Positions 1 to 11,572 of a stretch of DNA of 64,000 bases are shown piece by piece. A program made the position numbers and the translations under genes. Where the stretch lies: NCBI GenBank assembly GCA_023055425.1, contig JALGPY010000070.1:62001-126000 (forward strand), written 5' to 3'. The first letter of the stretch is position 1, and every line of letters begins with the position of its first letter. This DNA is from Linanthus parryae (Eukaryota > Streptophyta > Magnoliopsida > Ericales > Polemoniaceae). The notes beneath the pieces were generated by a model. It was not told the origin of the DNA. It saw nothing but the letters and a program-made list of their open reading frames with translations, and made no database searches.

Positions 1-625
1 CTTGTAAGTCATCAAGTTGTAGAGTTGAGAGATTATGAGCTTCTTCAATAGTTGTGGTCTTTGGTTCCCACTTTGCCTTTGGAAGACTTCTTAAAATCTT
101 CCTCACCTTTTCTTCATGGGAAAAATGTTTTTCTAGTGAACTAAGGTTGTTAACAATGTCTTTGAACCTCATGAACATGTCTCTGATAGATTCACCCGCA
201 TTCATCTTAAACATCTCATATTGCCTGAGATAGATGTTGATCTTGGTTTGCTTGACTTGACTGGTTCCTTCAAAAGTTACCAAAAGTTTATCCCAAATTT
301 CTTTGGCAGTAGTGCGACCTGAAATCCTGTTGAATTCATATGTACTCAAAGCACAATACAAGATGTTAATAGCTTTGTAATTCTTAGAGAATTGCTCTAA
401 TTCAAAAGAGGAGAGTGAGTCTTCAGGTTTGGGAGTTATAATCCCATCTTTCTCTGTGTAGAAAGTGTGAGGTCCATTCTGAATAATGGTCCAAAGCTCT
501 ATGTCTTGATCAATGATGAACATTTTCATCAAAGCTTTCCAGTGAGCAAAATTTCCTGAACAAAATAGAGAAGGTCTGTTAGCAGCTCTTCCCTGTGAGA
601 AACCACCATCACCTGCAGTACTCAT
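1..625 (-). CDS. Sirevirus copia gag, N-terminal part (continues past left edge)
   Basis: Read from an ATG at 625 to the window edge, this frame has 208 codons and no stop. It begins MSTAGDGGFSQGR and contains the blocks WKALMKMFIIDQD, EIWDKLLVTFEGT, LRQYEMFKMN and RKILRSLPKAKWEP, which match the retrotransposon gag (UBN2-type) core also seen in the other Sirevirus units here. Gag forms the RNA-packaging particle in the cytoplasm. The start lies 36 bases inside the primer binding site, as expected for the first ORF. The zinc knuckles would lie beyond the edge. It is the least damaged Sirevirus gag of the window. Family call by motif; clade name inferred. Confidence 0.85.
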   Translation of the reverse strand, partial: MSTAGDGGFSQGRAANRPSLFCSGNFAHWKALMKMFIIDQDIELWTIIQNGPHTFYTEKDGIITPKPEDSLSSFELEQFSKNYKAINILYCALSTYEFNRISGRTTAKEIWDKLLVTFEGTSQVKQTKINIYLRQYEMFKMNAGESIRDMFMRFKDIVNNLSSLEKHFSHEEKVRKILRSLPKAKWEPKTTTIEEAHNLSTLQLDDLQ

Positions 626-660
626 GATCACCAGATGGTTAAATCTATACAGTGATATAA

Positions 661-672
661 GATCTGATACCA
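661..672 (-). promoter_or_regulatory. Primer binding site (tRNA-iMet type), unit A
   Basis: The minus strand reads TGGTATCAGATC, the complement of the initiator-Met tRNA 3' end with one change from the usual TGGTATCAGAGC. It lies two bases inside the LTR end and primes minus-strand DNA synthesis. Confidence 0.8.
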
Positions 673-674
673 AT

Positions 675-1779
675 TGAAAGTGTGAGTGTGCAGATGGTAA
701 TGCAGCTAAGATACTCTACAAGGGAGGGGGGGGTTGAATAGAGTATGCCAATTTTTTGCAAAACTTGCTAGGATAATGAAATCTTGTGAAAGCAGTGAAG
801 TTCAAGGCCTTGAAATCAAGCTCAAGCCCTTGGAATGAAATACAGTTTGGAATGGATCAGTCAAGTCTTTTTCAAGGCCTTGAAAAGAGTTTCAAACCCT
901 TGAAAACAGACAAGTTTGAATGATGTAAAAACTAAGTAAATACACTGTAAATGAAAGACACAAATGATTTATAGAGTTCAGTCCACTTTGACCTAATCTC
1001 TACCTCAGGGATCTGATCCCTGCAGGGTTTTCAACACAATTCTTATTAATCAAAAGCTAAGCCCTATATCTCAAGCACAGAGAGATGCCTTACTCTGTTA
1101 CAGCTTGTGGTTCTCCCTAACCTATCTAGTACTTGCTCTAGCTAATTGATTAAATATGAATTATGTATTGTTCACCTTGAACAATCCTTGAGAAAATATA
1201 GAAATATTACAGAAATGATCTACCAATAAAGCACAATACAGAAGAACACTAGAGTGTAGAAACTGAAGTGAAGTATGAAGTGAACTTCTGTGAAATGGAT
1301 TGTGAGATTGATGACATTCTTTGATGATTTGTCAATCCAGACTTGGATCTCTATTTTTTCCCGTTGATTTTTTTGTTTGTTGCTTCAGCATTGAGCTCTA
1401 TTTAAACTTCAAACAGCTCTGCAAATCTTCCCAGATTTTCATCAACAAATCTCCTATTTTGTAGGCATCATACTTTGACTCTTTGTCAATCTTTTCCAAC
1501 GGTTAAGTGATCATAATCTCCAGAGATAATGTCGTGATCTTGCATTTGAATAGATTGAGAAGTTTTCATACCAGTCATATCAAACACAGAATCATCTTCT
1601 CAATTATTTCCTTCCCTGCACAAGTCAGATTAGGAAATAATCCCTGCAAACTAGGAAATAAAATTCCTACAAAATCATAGTCAAACAAATGATATTCTAT
1701 GTTCAAACATGTTACAATGATTTGTCTTTCATCATCAAATAGCAGTAAAACAATCATATGAAGGAGAGATAGGACGTCA
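675..1779 (-). repeat. Sirevirus LTR A
   Basis: On the minus strand it starts TGACGTCC and ends TTTCA, next to the primer site at 661-672. It aligns by eye with LTRs B, C and D, including the block of G residues (726-733) followed by TTGAATAGAGTA. Palindromes TTCAAGGCCTTGAA lie at 801-814 and 871-884. The right edge is set by the TG start and the nearby weak polypurine tract and may be off by tens of bases. No gene lies in this stretch; short open frames in it are chance. Confidence 0.75.
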
Positions 1780-1974
1780 ACTTAGAAGAGTTTACAGAAA
1801 ACTCCCGATGAGAATGTTCATATAGGTTAGACAGTTTCAAGGCTTTGAATCTTGTTTCAAGGCCTTGAAAATAGCTCCTATGATAACTTATTCAAGGCTT
1901 TGAAAGCTGATTCAAGGCCTTGAAATAGTTAAACTATTTCAAGCCTCGCACAACCTGATCTTACATTATCTATG
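1780..1974 (-). other. Weak polypurine tract and Sirevirus 3' UTR remnant
   Basis: A degenerate polypurine tract lies near 1797-1806 (plus strand AAAACTCCCG; intact copies read AACTCCCCCT). Four palindrome words follow at 1836-1849, 1856-1869, 1891-1904 and 1911-1924. The stretch is the 3' UTR of unit B, so LTR A also acts as the 3' LTR of B. Integrase homology resumes near 1975. Confidence 0.6.
1836..1924. repeat. Cluster of four TTCAAGG(C/T)TTGAA-type palindromes
   Basis: Exact words: TTCAAGGCTTTGAA (1836, 1891) and the perfect palindrome TTCAAGGCCTTGAA (1856, 1911). Four copies in 89 bases is the densest cluster of this word in the window. Confidence 0.9.
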
Positions 1975-2640
1975 GGTGTTTGAACCCTCATAGGACCACA
2001 CAAGTCCATATGCATCAATTCTAAAGGTCTCGTAGTACTTACACAGTTCTTTGGCTTGAATGTACTCCTTGTTTGTTTACCTTGGGCACATGCCTTGAAA
2101 ATCTCATCATGTTTGAATTTCATAGTTGGTAATCATCTTAAAAAGTCCTTTGTGATGAGCTAGTTGATTGTATGCATACTTATATTCCCAAGTTTTCTTT
2201 GCCAAAGCTTTGAGTCTTCCTTCAAAGCTTTGAGGCACTTCAGACTTTCTCCTGCAACTTTGTTAGTACTCAAAACATAAACATTGTATGACCTAGGAGC
2301 AATGAGTATGAAATTTCTAGATTTCTCATCTTGCACCAGACATTTCTCCCTGTCAAAAATTACTTTATTCCCCTTATCATATAGCTGAGATATACTAAGC
2401 AGATTATATTCCAAACCTTCGTCTAAATAAACGTCAAAAGTAGAACTTCCATAATTATTACCAATACTACCTATTCCAATGATATTGCATTTTGCTTAGT
2501 CACCAAGTGTGATTGTTCCTCTTGATTGATCTTTAAGATATTTGAATAAATATTTCTTTCCACTCATATGGCTAGAGCAACCACTGTCCAAAATCCATTT
2601 ATGATCCTTCAAAGCTTTGGCGACAGCCTGCAAAATTCAA
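1975..2640 (-). pseudogene. Sirevirus protease and integrase N-terminus, unit B (broken)
   Basis: Minus-strand fragments carry the copia protease motif WILDSGCS.HMSG near 2550-2610, the block NLLSISQL and KEDSKLWQRK (2160-2414), and the start of integrase with CxxC and HMDLCGPMRVQTP (1929-2123). An in-frame stop sits in the GD.AKC block near 2497. Both histidines of the integrase HHCC finger are replaced (KLWQRKLGNIS instead of KLWHRKVGHIS in unit D). The integrase core, RT and RNase H are absent: the frame ends near 1975 at a deletion junction with the 3' UTR. Clearly dead. Confidence 0.8.
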
Positions 2641-4493
2641 TCAATGCTTCAACAGGCTATTAGACCAAGTGTATAATTTGGATTCATATTCAGAATCAAC
2701 CGTGTTAGGTCGTCGATTCCTTTAGGAACCCAAATATGCCTCACTTGTCCCTTAAGCTGATAAGGATAAGTGTTCCTCATAATGTGAGGTTCTGTCCTTC
2801 TAAAGGGCAAGTTACCTTCACATGACCAAGTTTTCCACAATAATGACACTTTGGCGAATGTCTGCTTCCTGATTTAACAAATGTGGTTTTGTTCTTCTTT
2901 GGAAATTTGGATTATATCCAATTCTAATTTTGTGTACAGAATGTAGACTTCCTCCAAGCATGAGATTGAGGTTATGTTTAGAGCCTGCAAATCTTGATAA
3001 AACTTTCCTCGATTCTTGAAGTTTCTCTGTCAATGAAGTGTTTTGTTGTTCTAAATCATCTGAATCATGTTTTAGTTCAACATACTTATCTTTTAAAAGT
3101 GAATTTTGATGACTTGTGCCTTAAAAGCTTTGAACCTGCTGTCCAAGGATTTGAGATCACTATCAATATTTGACTGAGAAGCTTTAAGATTTTATTGAGA
3201 AAAACCAAATCTAAATTTTTCTTTGCCTGCTCATTAAATTTCACATTCAAAGAATCAATCTCATTTCTATAACTTTCCTCATTTAAAAACATGCTTTTGA
3301 GGATTTCAGGTAGAACATAAGAAGGGCTAGCAAGAAGATTTTGTTCCAACTCCTCAATATGATTGTCTGAGTTGTTTTCTTCTTCATGCTCAGCCATTAG
3401 GCACATATTTTATTTTTCTTCATCTGTTTCTGAATCAGTTGATGAATCAAAATCACTCCATGATGCAACCATAGCTTTCTTCCTTATGTTATCGTTTTCC
3501 TTCTTGGGAAAATGCTTGCTCTTCTTCTTTTGAGGGCAATCTCTAACCAGATGATCTGCATATCCACATTCAAAGAAATTAATTACTTTTGATTTATGTG
3601 AATGTGAAGAAGACTTACCTCTGTTATCCTTGCTTATGGAGGATTTGGACATGTCCTTGTTGTAATCCTTGTTTCCAGAGTTTTTCTTCATTTTCAGAAT
3701 TCTGGTCAAAGCTTTGGAGATCAAGGCTGAGGCTTCTTCATCATCATCGACTTTCTGTTCAAGGCCTTGAGATTTTTCCCTGTCTTTTTCCTTGAGTGCC
3801 ATGTTCTTGATGTTGTCACTCATGTCACCATCCACTTCCTTCATAGAAATCTCATGAGTAAGTAGCTTTCCTTGTTGATCATCTAGCTCCAGGAGACTCA
3901 AATCTTGAGCTTTCGCAATTGCAGTTGTATTTGGTTCCAACTTGGCCTTTTGCAAACTCCTTAGAATCTTTCCGACTTTTTCTTCATTTGAGAATGCCTT
4001 TCCCAAGGACTCTAAGTTGTTCACAATTTCTTTGAAGCTTTTGAACATGTCCTTGATGAATTCTTCAGAATTCATCTTGAATAACTCATACTGCCTCAGA
4101 AGTATGTTGATTTTGGTATGCTTGACCTTGCTGGTTCCTTCATATGTTACAGTCAAATTGTCCAAATCTCCTTGGCACTTTTTCAGTTGGAAATCCTGTT
4201 GAACTCATCTGCACTAAGAGCACAATAGAACAATTTCATAGCTTTGAATTCTTTGATACCTTTTCCAACTCAGTAATTGAAAGATGCTCTTCTTTCTTAA
4301 CAGTTCTGATACCATCAGAAGTAGTATAATAGACATAGGGATCATTTTGAGTGATTGACCACAACTCCATGTCTTGATCTATGATGAACATCTACATTAA
4401 TGCTTTCCAATGCACAAAGTTGTCACCACAGAACAGTGGAGGACTGTAGGCTGATCTTCCCTGTGATAATCCTCCATCACCTACATTACTCAT
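2641..4493 (-). pseudogene. Sirevirus gag, unit B (broken)
   Basis: The ATG at 4493 begins MSNVGDGG, like the other Sirevirus gags. The longest open part (3410-4165, 251 aa) has LLRQYELFKMN, KILRSLQKAK and a zinc-knuckle block FFECGYADHLVRDC whose first Cys is Phe. The C-terminal half (2649-3406) has coiled-coil-like segments, the GYNPNFQRR block and a second knuckle near 2830-2860. Frameshifts and stops split it into at least four pieces. Coding palindromes such as CAAAGCTTTG (2222-2232 and 3710-3720 areas) lie within it. Confidence 0.8.
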
Positions 4494-4529
4494 TGTCACA
4501 AGATGGTTAGATATTTAAAGTGACCCAAA

Positions 4530-4541
4530 GCTCTGATACCA
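4530..4541 (-). promoter_or_regulatory. Primer binding site (tRNA-iMet), unit B
   Basis: The minus strand reads TGGTATCAGAGC, complementary to the 3' end of plant initiator-Met tRNA. It sits two bases from LTR B. Confidence 0.88.
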
Positions 4542-4543
4542 AT

Positions 4544-5930
4544 TGAAATTTGTGTAATGCAGGTATAAACAGGATCTTAATTCTCTAGAGGGGGGGGGGG
4601 TTGAATAGAGTATGGAAACTTTTGCTAAAATTAAACTTTTAAATCTCTAACACAATGAACTAATAAAAAATCAATGCTTTGGAAAGGTTTGAAAAGAGTT
4701 AAAACAGTTTAAGACTGTCTGGAGCTTCAAAGCTTTGAAGCAGAAAACTTCCCTAACGGTTTGGAGCTTCCCTGTGTTGTGCAGAGTGAAATGCAGAACT
4801 TGTAAAGAGATGAATACACTGATTTTTTACGAAGTTCAGCCACCAATGGGCCTACTCTCCGCCTAAGGGATACTATCCCTCCAGGATTTGAACAACTTCT
4901 TATTAATCACAGTTTAGCCACAGATCTGAAGCCCAAGTGAATTGCCTTACACCTATACAACTTGTGGTTCCAAACCTGTCTAGTTTCAACTACAATATAA
5001 TGAAACAATAAGAACCTCTTGTTGTTCACCGAACAACTAAATTACTAAATTTTGTGAGGCTAAGAAATACTTGAGAGTAATACAATGAAATCACAATGAA
5101 GAACACATAAACAAATAAGTAGTTATGCTCAGAAGTGTTCTTCAAAATCGGGATGGCTGATCTTCTTTTCTGAATTCTTGAATGAATGAAGAGTTTGTTG
5201 TAGATCTTCTATGAATGAACTCTCTTCTGTAACTCCGTTGATTAGCTCTGTATCACTTTTTGAAATTCAAATCTGTCTTATAACAAATTGTAGAACCAAC
5301 TTGAGATATTTCAGGAACAAACTCCCTGAAAATCCTCAACCTTCAACATCATCTTTCAACAGCTATGTTTGCGTAGCTGATTTGATTTGTTAGGCAGATT
5401 TGAACGATGAACAACTTTTCAAAACTTCATTACAAGATCAGACACAATCCAGATAATATAGCACATATATACTGATCAGTTTGACAGATCATTTCAAACC
5501 ATACACTTAGCTAAAAACTGTTTGCAGATTTGATTCTATACATACAACCTGTATATCTATAATCAAACAATGATCCACAATAAGATTGTGACTCATGAAA
5601 ATTCAATAATCAAACAAATACTTAGCTGAAACAATCTGCATCAAGAATTAATTAGCCAAAATAGTTCCTAACGGAAGTTCAAAGGCACCTCTTAAGCTTT
5701 GGAGCTTTGGATGCCAGTCAAAGCTTTGGCCAGCAAAGCTAATCCATAAGAACAAATAATATGTACACTTTTTCAGCACTATAAGCACAATATAACAGTT
5801 CAAGAATATTTGTAAGAGACCATATAAGCCTTGTAAACAATATTAAATTCAATCCTAACCCTGCAACACAAACATTGTTAGCTTTTAGTTCACAAGTACA
5901 TAAGCATAAATGGAATTTTTCAAAGCGTCA
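4544..5930 (-). repeat. Sirevirus LTR B
   Basis: On the minus strand it starts TGACGCTTTG and ends in TTTCA beside the primer site. It carries the G-run (11 G at 4590-4600) plus TTGAATAGAGTA and a TTCAAAGCTTTGAAG palindrome near 4725. A polypurine tract follows on its other side (5942-5951), so this LTR is flanked by a primer site and a polypurine tract at once. No gene is seen. Confidence 0.78.
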
Positions 5931-5987
5931 TATTCAAAATAGAACTCCCCCTGAGTTCATGCATGTAATCCACGTGCCACTTAGATT
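5931..5987 (-). other. Polypurine tract and stub of a third Sirevirus unit
   Basis: Plus-strand GAACTCCCCCTGAGTTCATG at 5942-5961 is the same as the tract beside LTR C (43901-43920). Only about 35 bases of 3' UTR follow before copia T sequence starts. Confidence 0.65.
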
Positions 5988-6843
5988 TGGCTCAGCTGCT
6001 TTCCCAGCAGTGTCCGCAAAACCGAATCATCCATAGCTGTAAGGTGTCACGCCAAAGTAGCACCACCAACCCATCTCCTTATGACAAAGATGAAAGTACA
6101 AAGAGTATAAAATGTCAATCATATTCATATGGTCGACGAGGATCACACGGGGAGGAATCTCAGGGACTAGTTCTACTCACCACCTTATATCACTCATAAG
6201 AACCCTTTATTTTTTGGGAAAAATATGTTCCATAGTGTTTGAACTCTGATCAGAGCGCATGTCTTATCTCATAAGGACAAATTTTAAGATCTTAGTCTAG
6301 TAACCCTTATGGATAATAACCCGAGTACTGAAATGTCACACTATTGCGCACAAAATCAGTTCCCTCATCTGGATTTTTCTACGCAGACTGTACATGGTTT
6401 GGGGAATTAACCATATTTGAATGGTACATATACCAATCTCACCTTGGAACTTATTCCAATGCGACAATAGAATTCGTTTGACTGGAGCCTAGCACTATTG
6501 ATAGATGTCTAGCTCGTATCATAGTCCCTTTGCCTCATATGATAGGGATCTCATATCATATCATAGGCTTCTAGCACTTATCGGGAATCTGTCTCATCTT
6601 CTGCTCACCTAGACTATCCAGGATATCGCAAAGGCGATCGCACATGTTAGGGAGCCGACCTCATGTATGCCTGACATGCTCTATGCTAGTACATGAAATG
6701 TAACATATCATGCATGTATCAAAACACCGTGCAACATAATCAAACAAATCCGATTAAAATCCAATAATCAATGTCTAAATCATATAATTGGTCTGAAATA
6801 TCTAGAAATGTCTCACCACTTCCCTAATACCATATTCCTAACA
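5988..6843 (-). repeat. Probable 3' LTR of copia T
   Basis: On the minus strand it would begin TGTTAGGAATATGG, directly after the end of the RNase H region with its ADPMTKPL motif, and end in CTGAGCCA. The left edge is a guess from the CA end and the border with the Sirevirus stub. I see no gene here; the short open frame at 5987-6199 is not supported. Confidence 0.5.
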
Positions 6844-8351
6844 TGACCAACACAAGTCTCCATTATAAGGGGTTTGGTCATTGGATCAGCTAACATCTGA
6901 CTCGTAGGAATATGTTCTAAGGCTATGTCTCTCTTAGCTACCAACTACCTTACGAAGTGATACTTTATCTCAATGTGTTTGGCTTTGATGTGGTACTTCA
7001 GATGGCCACTATACTATCACATCGTACTGTCACTGGTCTTGGTTCGTCAATCGCTCCTAAGCTGACCAGAAACCTCTTCAGCCAAACACTCTCCTGCGCT
7101 GCCGCATAGCAGGTAACATATTAACTTCCATAGTTGATAAGGCAGTGCAAGTGTGCTTGCTACTATTCCACGTGATGGCTTTTCCATTCAGCATGAAAAC
7201 GTACCTTGAGGTCGATTTGTGTGCGTCTAGGTCCCCATCCAATCAGCGTCACTATAGCCAATGAGTCGAAGCTTCGAGCCTCGATAGCATAACATGTAAT
7301 CCTTTGAACCTTTGAGATATCGTAGAATCCTTTTCATAGCCTTCCATTGTCCAACACCGGTATCCGACTGCTATCTGCTTACTAAACTGACAGCATGACA
7401 GATTTCGGGCCTTGTACACATCATAACTTACATTAAAACTCCCGACAAAACTTGTGTAGGGTACTCTGGCCATTTGGTCTCTCTCGAATCTGTTCTTGGG
7501 ACACATTTCTAGGATGAGTCTCTCGCCATGAACTATAGGAGTCTCGAATGGTTTTGAGTCCCACATATGGAACCGTTCAAGTATCTTCTTGATGTATGCC
7601 TCTTGCAACAATCCTTGAAGTCTCTCGGAACGGTCTCTCGAGATATTTATCCCAATAATGTATTTGGCCTCACCAATATCCTTCATCGAGAAACGAGAGG
7701 ATAACCACCCTTTGGTGGATTCGAGTAGTCCTTTATCGTTACTGGCTAGTAGAATGTCATATACATATAATGACAGTATCATGAACTTTTTCCAAGAGCG
7801 TTTGACATATACATAGTGATGTCATCTACCATTGTGAAGTCATGTGTAATCATTTCATGATGGAACTTCAAATACCACTTTCTTGAGGACTGTTTAAGCC
7901 CATATATGGACTTAATCAGTTTGTACACTTTGTGCTCATGACTTCTTATCTCGAAGCCTTCTGGATGAGTCATATAGATCTCATAATCTAATTATCAATT
8001 GAGAAAAGCTGTATTTGCATCCATCTGATGTAGCTCTAAGTTCATGTTTGCTACTATTTCCAATATGAGGCGAATTGAGGCTTTTCTCACCACTAGGGAG
8101 AATGTCTCCTCGTATTCTACACCCCGTTGTTGGGTGTAGCCTTTCGCCACTAGACGGACCTTATGCCATTCCATGCTTCCGTCTCCCTTCCTTTTGTCCT
8201 TGAAAACCCACTTGTTTCCAATGGCCCTACGTCCATGAGGCAATTCAACTATGTCCCAAACATGGTTGGGTTTCATTGACTCTAGTCTTATTGTAAAGCA
8301 ATTCTTTCTTATCAGGTAATGAGAGAGCCTCGAACAATGTCCTAGGTTCAT
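6844..8351 (-). pseudogene. Copia T reverse transcriptase and RNase H (broken)
   Basis: Minus-strand fragments give KWVFKDKRKGDG, LVAKGYTQQRGVEYEETFS, MDANTAFLN (7995-8351), SIYGLKQSSRKWY (7779-7973) and LSLYVYDILLASND (7252-7782). In the last, the catalytic YVDD is YVYD, so the second position is lost. RNase H follows with YSDADW near 7200 and the terminal block ADPMTKPL near 6890. The frame is cut by stops and shifts. It converts element RNA to DNA in the family. Likely a Tork-clade copia, but the clade is inferred only. Confidence 0.78.
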
Positions 8352-8595
8352 TATCTTCTTGCGTAGTGACCATCATGGCCTCCCCTTCGATGTCAAATTG
8401 TCGACGGGCTACGCTCCCATGAGCGCTCCTACGCAATGAGATTTCTTCAGTATCATCATCGTATATGATGGGCTTCTCACTAGGCAAGTCACTCCCACTA
8501 TCAAAATGAGTGTCATCTAGTGGTTCCTCTTCTTCTTAGAGAGTACCATATCCACGTAACTCTCCCTGACTAGGAGAATCTCCCTCGAGAAATGC
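8352..8595 (-). pseudogene. Copia T integrase C-terminal linker
   Basis: The frame reads KPIIYDDDTEEISLRRSAHGS and SREILLVRESYVDMVL. It corresponds to the variable tail between the integrase core and RT in this family (compare FLEREFVSEE in the copy near 52740). The catalytic core that should precede it is missing; the sequence instead abuts a truncated Angela-like LTR. Confidence 0.6.
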
Positions 8596-9818
8596 ATTGA
8601 TTTGGAGACATCATGATCCAACACATGGGTGTGCATTAAGGGTAATGGCGCACTGGATTGACCCATCTCCGAGAAGGCTACATACATGTTGTGTGGAGTC
8701 ACAAGCGCTTCTCGTGGTGACAACGGTATTGTCGTCCTTATACTTGAAGTCACTAGATTGTCTAGTTGTGGATTATTGTGATTTTGGTAGCGTCAAACGC
8801 TATACCGTAACTGGGTAGCTATAAAGGCGTGTACCGGATACAATAAGAAGCAAGCTTAGAAATCGTAGTAGACATAGATAGAATTTGTCCCTCCCACATA
8901 AAGGGAGCAAATATCCGAGGCCAATCGAGGGATAGTGCTTATGGAATGTCTGGCCAGAATCAAATAAATCAATATAGGATATTGATGTTATTTGCACGAA
9001 TAAGGATTTTCCCAGTATTGAGAAACTATGGATTGGATATACGAGTGTGACTTGTATGTCTCGTGACCAATCCGGATATAGAGACAAAGGGGTGTGACAA
9101 TTACTTGCACAAGGTTTGTCGGATGACTATTCTATTAGTTGGCTAGAATGGATGTCTTGCTAGAGACCGCTCCATAATAGCAAAATGTTGCTACCAACTA
9201 GATAGAACCTATGGGGTCACACGCTAGATAAAGTTGAAATAGATTTGGGAATTAATTAATGTGATTAATTAATTAGAATGATCACTTTGAAACACCTTGC
9301 AAACTTAGTAGGACTAATATGCAAGGAAGGGACTAATCCGAACTCATGTTGGATTAGGAAGGGCCTTGAGGTAGTTGACAAGGAGTTGTTGGACTATATA
9401 AAGGATGCTCCTAGCTTCCTTCCCACACTAATTATCATAACATAAGTGAGTGGGAGAGATTACAGGAGAGAGCAAGCAACAAGGAGGGCCGAACCCGACC
9501 CCCCTTGCACTGCCCGTCCCTGTCGACCAAACCAAGGAGGCCGAAGCCTCTTTGTTACCCGGTTGTGTGATTTCTTCTTCCTCTTCCTCCGGTCCAAGCT
9601 AGCACAAAGGAGAAGGAAGATCTAAATCTCAACTCTAGGCGTGGATCAACCGTAGAGATGTGACACAATTCATGTTACAAGTCATCACAGGAAAAACCCT
9701 AAGGTGTGTAACATGATTCTTCCTTTACCATCGTTATGATTCTCTTCCTGTGATCCTTGGAGGGTATTGAATGGATAATTTATCTTTTCCACTGCATATC
9801 CATGATCAAAACCCTACA
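8596..9818 (+). repeat. Angela-like LTR (plus), truncated at its 5' end
   Basis: It aligns with the reverse complement of the LTR at 49564-50918, including GTAACTGGGTAGCTATAAAGG, and ends ATGATCAAAACCCTACA. A TATATAAA box lies at 9395-9402. The first roughly 230 bases (TGTTGGAAT to the GGATTGATATGG block) are missing. It sits between two integrase pieces of copia T whose core is gone, so one deletion removed both. No gene is present. Confidence 0.82.
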
Positions 9819-10373
9819 TAATGGACCGCAAACATCTGAATGAATAAGTTGTAAAGGCTCAGTTGCCCTTACTGCTTTACCGAACTTTTTGCGTTTGGCC
9901 TTCCCTCCAAGGCAAGACTCACATACAGGCAAGTTGATCTTAGACATATTTACAAGTAGGCATGCGTTAGCTATCATTTTCATTCTGTCCTTTCCTATAT
10001 GTTCCAATCTAGCATGCCATCTAGTGGAATCAATCCCATCACTAGAAGATGTAATGAATGAACAAGAATCATAAACATCACCAGTTCTAGAACCAATAAT
10101 GTCTAAGTAAAATAAACCACGAGAAATGTAACAAGTTTCAAAACATGAATTGCCATAAAACAGTTTGACAACTCTACCCTCAAAAAGAAGTTTATATTCC
10201 AAATCCAAAAGTCTAGAAACTGAAATTAATTTCTTGCGTGCAATCGGAGCGTATAAAAGGTCATGAAGAACAAGCGTCTCTCCAGACCTCATCTTCAGCT
10301 GATATGTGTCAATGCCCACCACATCAACGAAGGAGCTGTTCACCATGTACACTCTTCTATTACCCACTGGCAC
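9819..10373 (-). pseudogene. Copia T protease C-terminus and integrase N-terminus
   Basis: The frame (within 9780-10373, 197 aa) reads LLYAPIARKKLISVSRLLD, then the integrase zinc finger with HARLEHIG and CESCLGGKAKRKKF, then LIHSDVCGPL with the first catalytic Asp. It stops at the LTR border; the last ten residues of the open frame are LTR sequence. The rest of the core (second Asp and Glu) is absent. Confidence 0.78.
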
Positions 10374-10895
10374 TCACCTATAATTCGTGCATGCGTCTCG
10401 ATCACACGCTAGGAGGTCGCTTGCATATTTTTCCACAACCCACAAATGAGTTGATTTAGAAATAATAACTTGACTTATAACATAACAGTCAGAGTTTGGA
10501 TTATGGCATACTTTTGGCTCGGCAAAATCACGAGAAAAGTGACCCTTCTTTTGGCAGTTGAAGCACAAGACCCTTGCCAAGTTTCTAGCTCTTCGGATCT
10601 TCTTGACGCCAGTCCCTTTCTTGATCTTAGGATTCGGGCCAGCAGGGGGTTTCCCTTTTCCTTTGAATTTCTTATCCGCCTTCCTCCAGTTTCCACGCGC
10701 CTTATGCGTCTTGGGAAGAGGATTCTCTGCAAATTATACCTCACTGTTGGGTTCGGTCCTTTCTGTCTGGAGATGGTCGGACAAATCTATGTCTAGCATG
10801 TAATACATAGCACGACAGCTCCACATATCACAGTTATCCCCATTAAGATTTACAGATTTAGCAAAAACAGCGATGAGACTACACGATTTCGACAT
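10374..10895 (-). pseudogene. Copia T gag, internally deleted
   Basis: The ATG at 10895 gives MSKSCSLIAVFAKSVNLNG, DMWSCRAMYYMLDIDLSDHL, an in-frame stop, then a basic stretch (KARGNWRKADKKFKGKGKPP) and the zinc knuckle CFNCQKKGHFSRDF (10374-10580), where the last Cys of the CCHC box is Phe. Only about 170 codons remain, far short of a normal copia gag, so the middle was deleted. Confidence 0.65.
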
Positions 10896-11572
10896 TACTG
10901 AAAGTATGAGAAAAAGTGGAAGATAATTACTAGAATTTTGTTTTAGCTCCTAAATAACATGTGGCATCGATTATATCAAATCACACGCAGTTATAACATA
11001 AAACAAGCATAAGCATAAATAAATACGCAATGGATGTGGCCCCTAAGGGAGTTTTTCACAAATCTAGACTTGTTGGAGCCAAGTAAAACAGAAGAAACCC
11101 CCACAAGGGAACAAATACGAATCCAGTCTCGTTTTGAAACTGACAGTGCCAAAGTCGGTTCTTGAGGGTGAAGCCGACACTAATATTTTCGGTTTTTCCC
11201 AGGCCAGAAAACGAATTTTACACAGAACCGATGATAACACAGTCGGTTTATGTCCAACAAAACCAACAATGATATCCTCGGTTCAGGACTTGGCGAATTC
11301 AAAAAAAAAAAATATTCTCAGTGGCCAGAGAGAATAAACGTGAGATAGAGAGGGGGGGATGAGGAAGAGGACTTACCGCCAAGAGAGAGGGGTGGGGGAG
11401 CACCGGCGAGGTCGCCAGAGTTGGTGGGGGCAGTGGTCGGCGTCGTTCATCGTTCCTTCGTCGTGGGTCTGCTTCTGTCGTCATCATACACAGAGAGGAG
11501 AAGAGAGAGAACGAGAGTTGGAGAATGAGAAGAATAGAAGAAGGTAGGGATTTTTTTATTAAAGAATAGAAG
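10896..11572. other. Unassigned stretch, probably leader or LTR of copia T
   Basis: It lies upstream of the gag start of copia T. An AT-rich part is followed by a purine-rich, GC-rich part (11340-11540) with GAGAG runs. I see no primer site and no clear LTR ends. The open frames at 11134-11547 overlap on both strands and have no recognisable motif. Confidence 0.35.

Noticed and set aside
11134..11547. GC-rich frames that could be a small host gene
   Set aside because: Open on both strands, no motif, no splice or promoter evidence.
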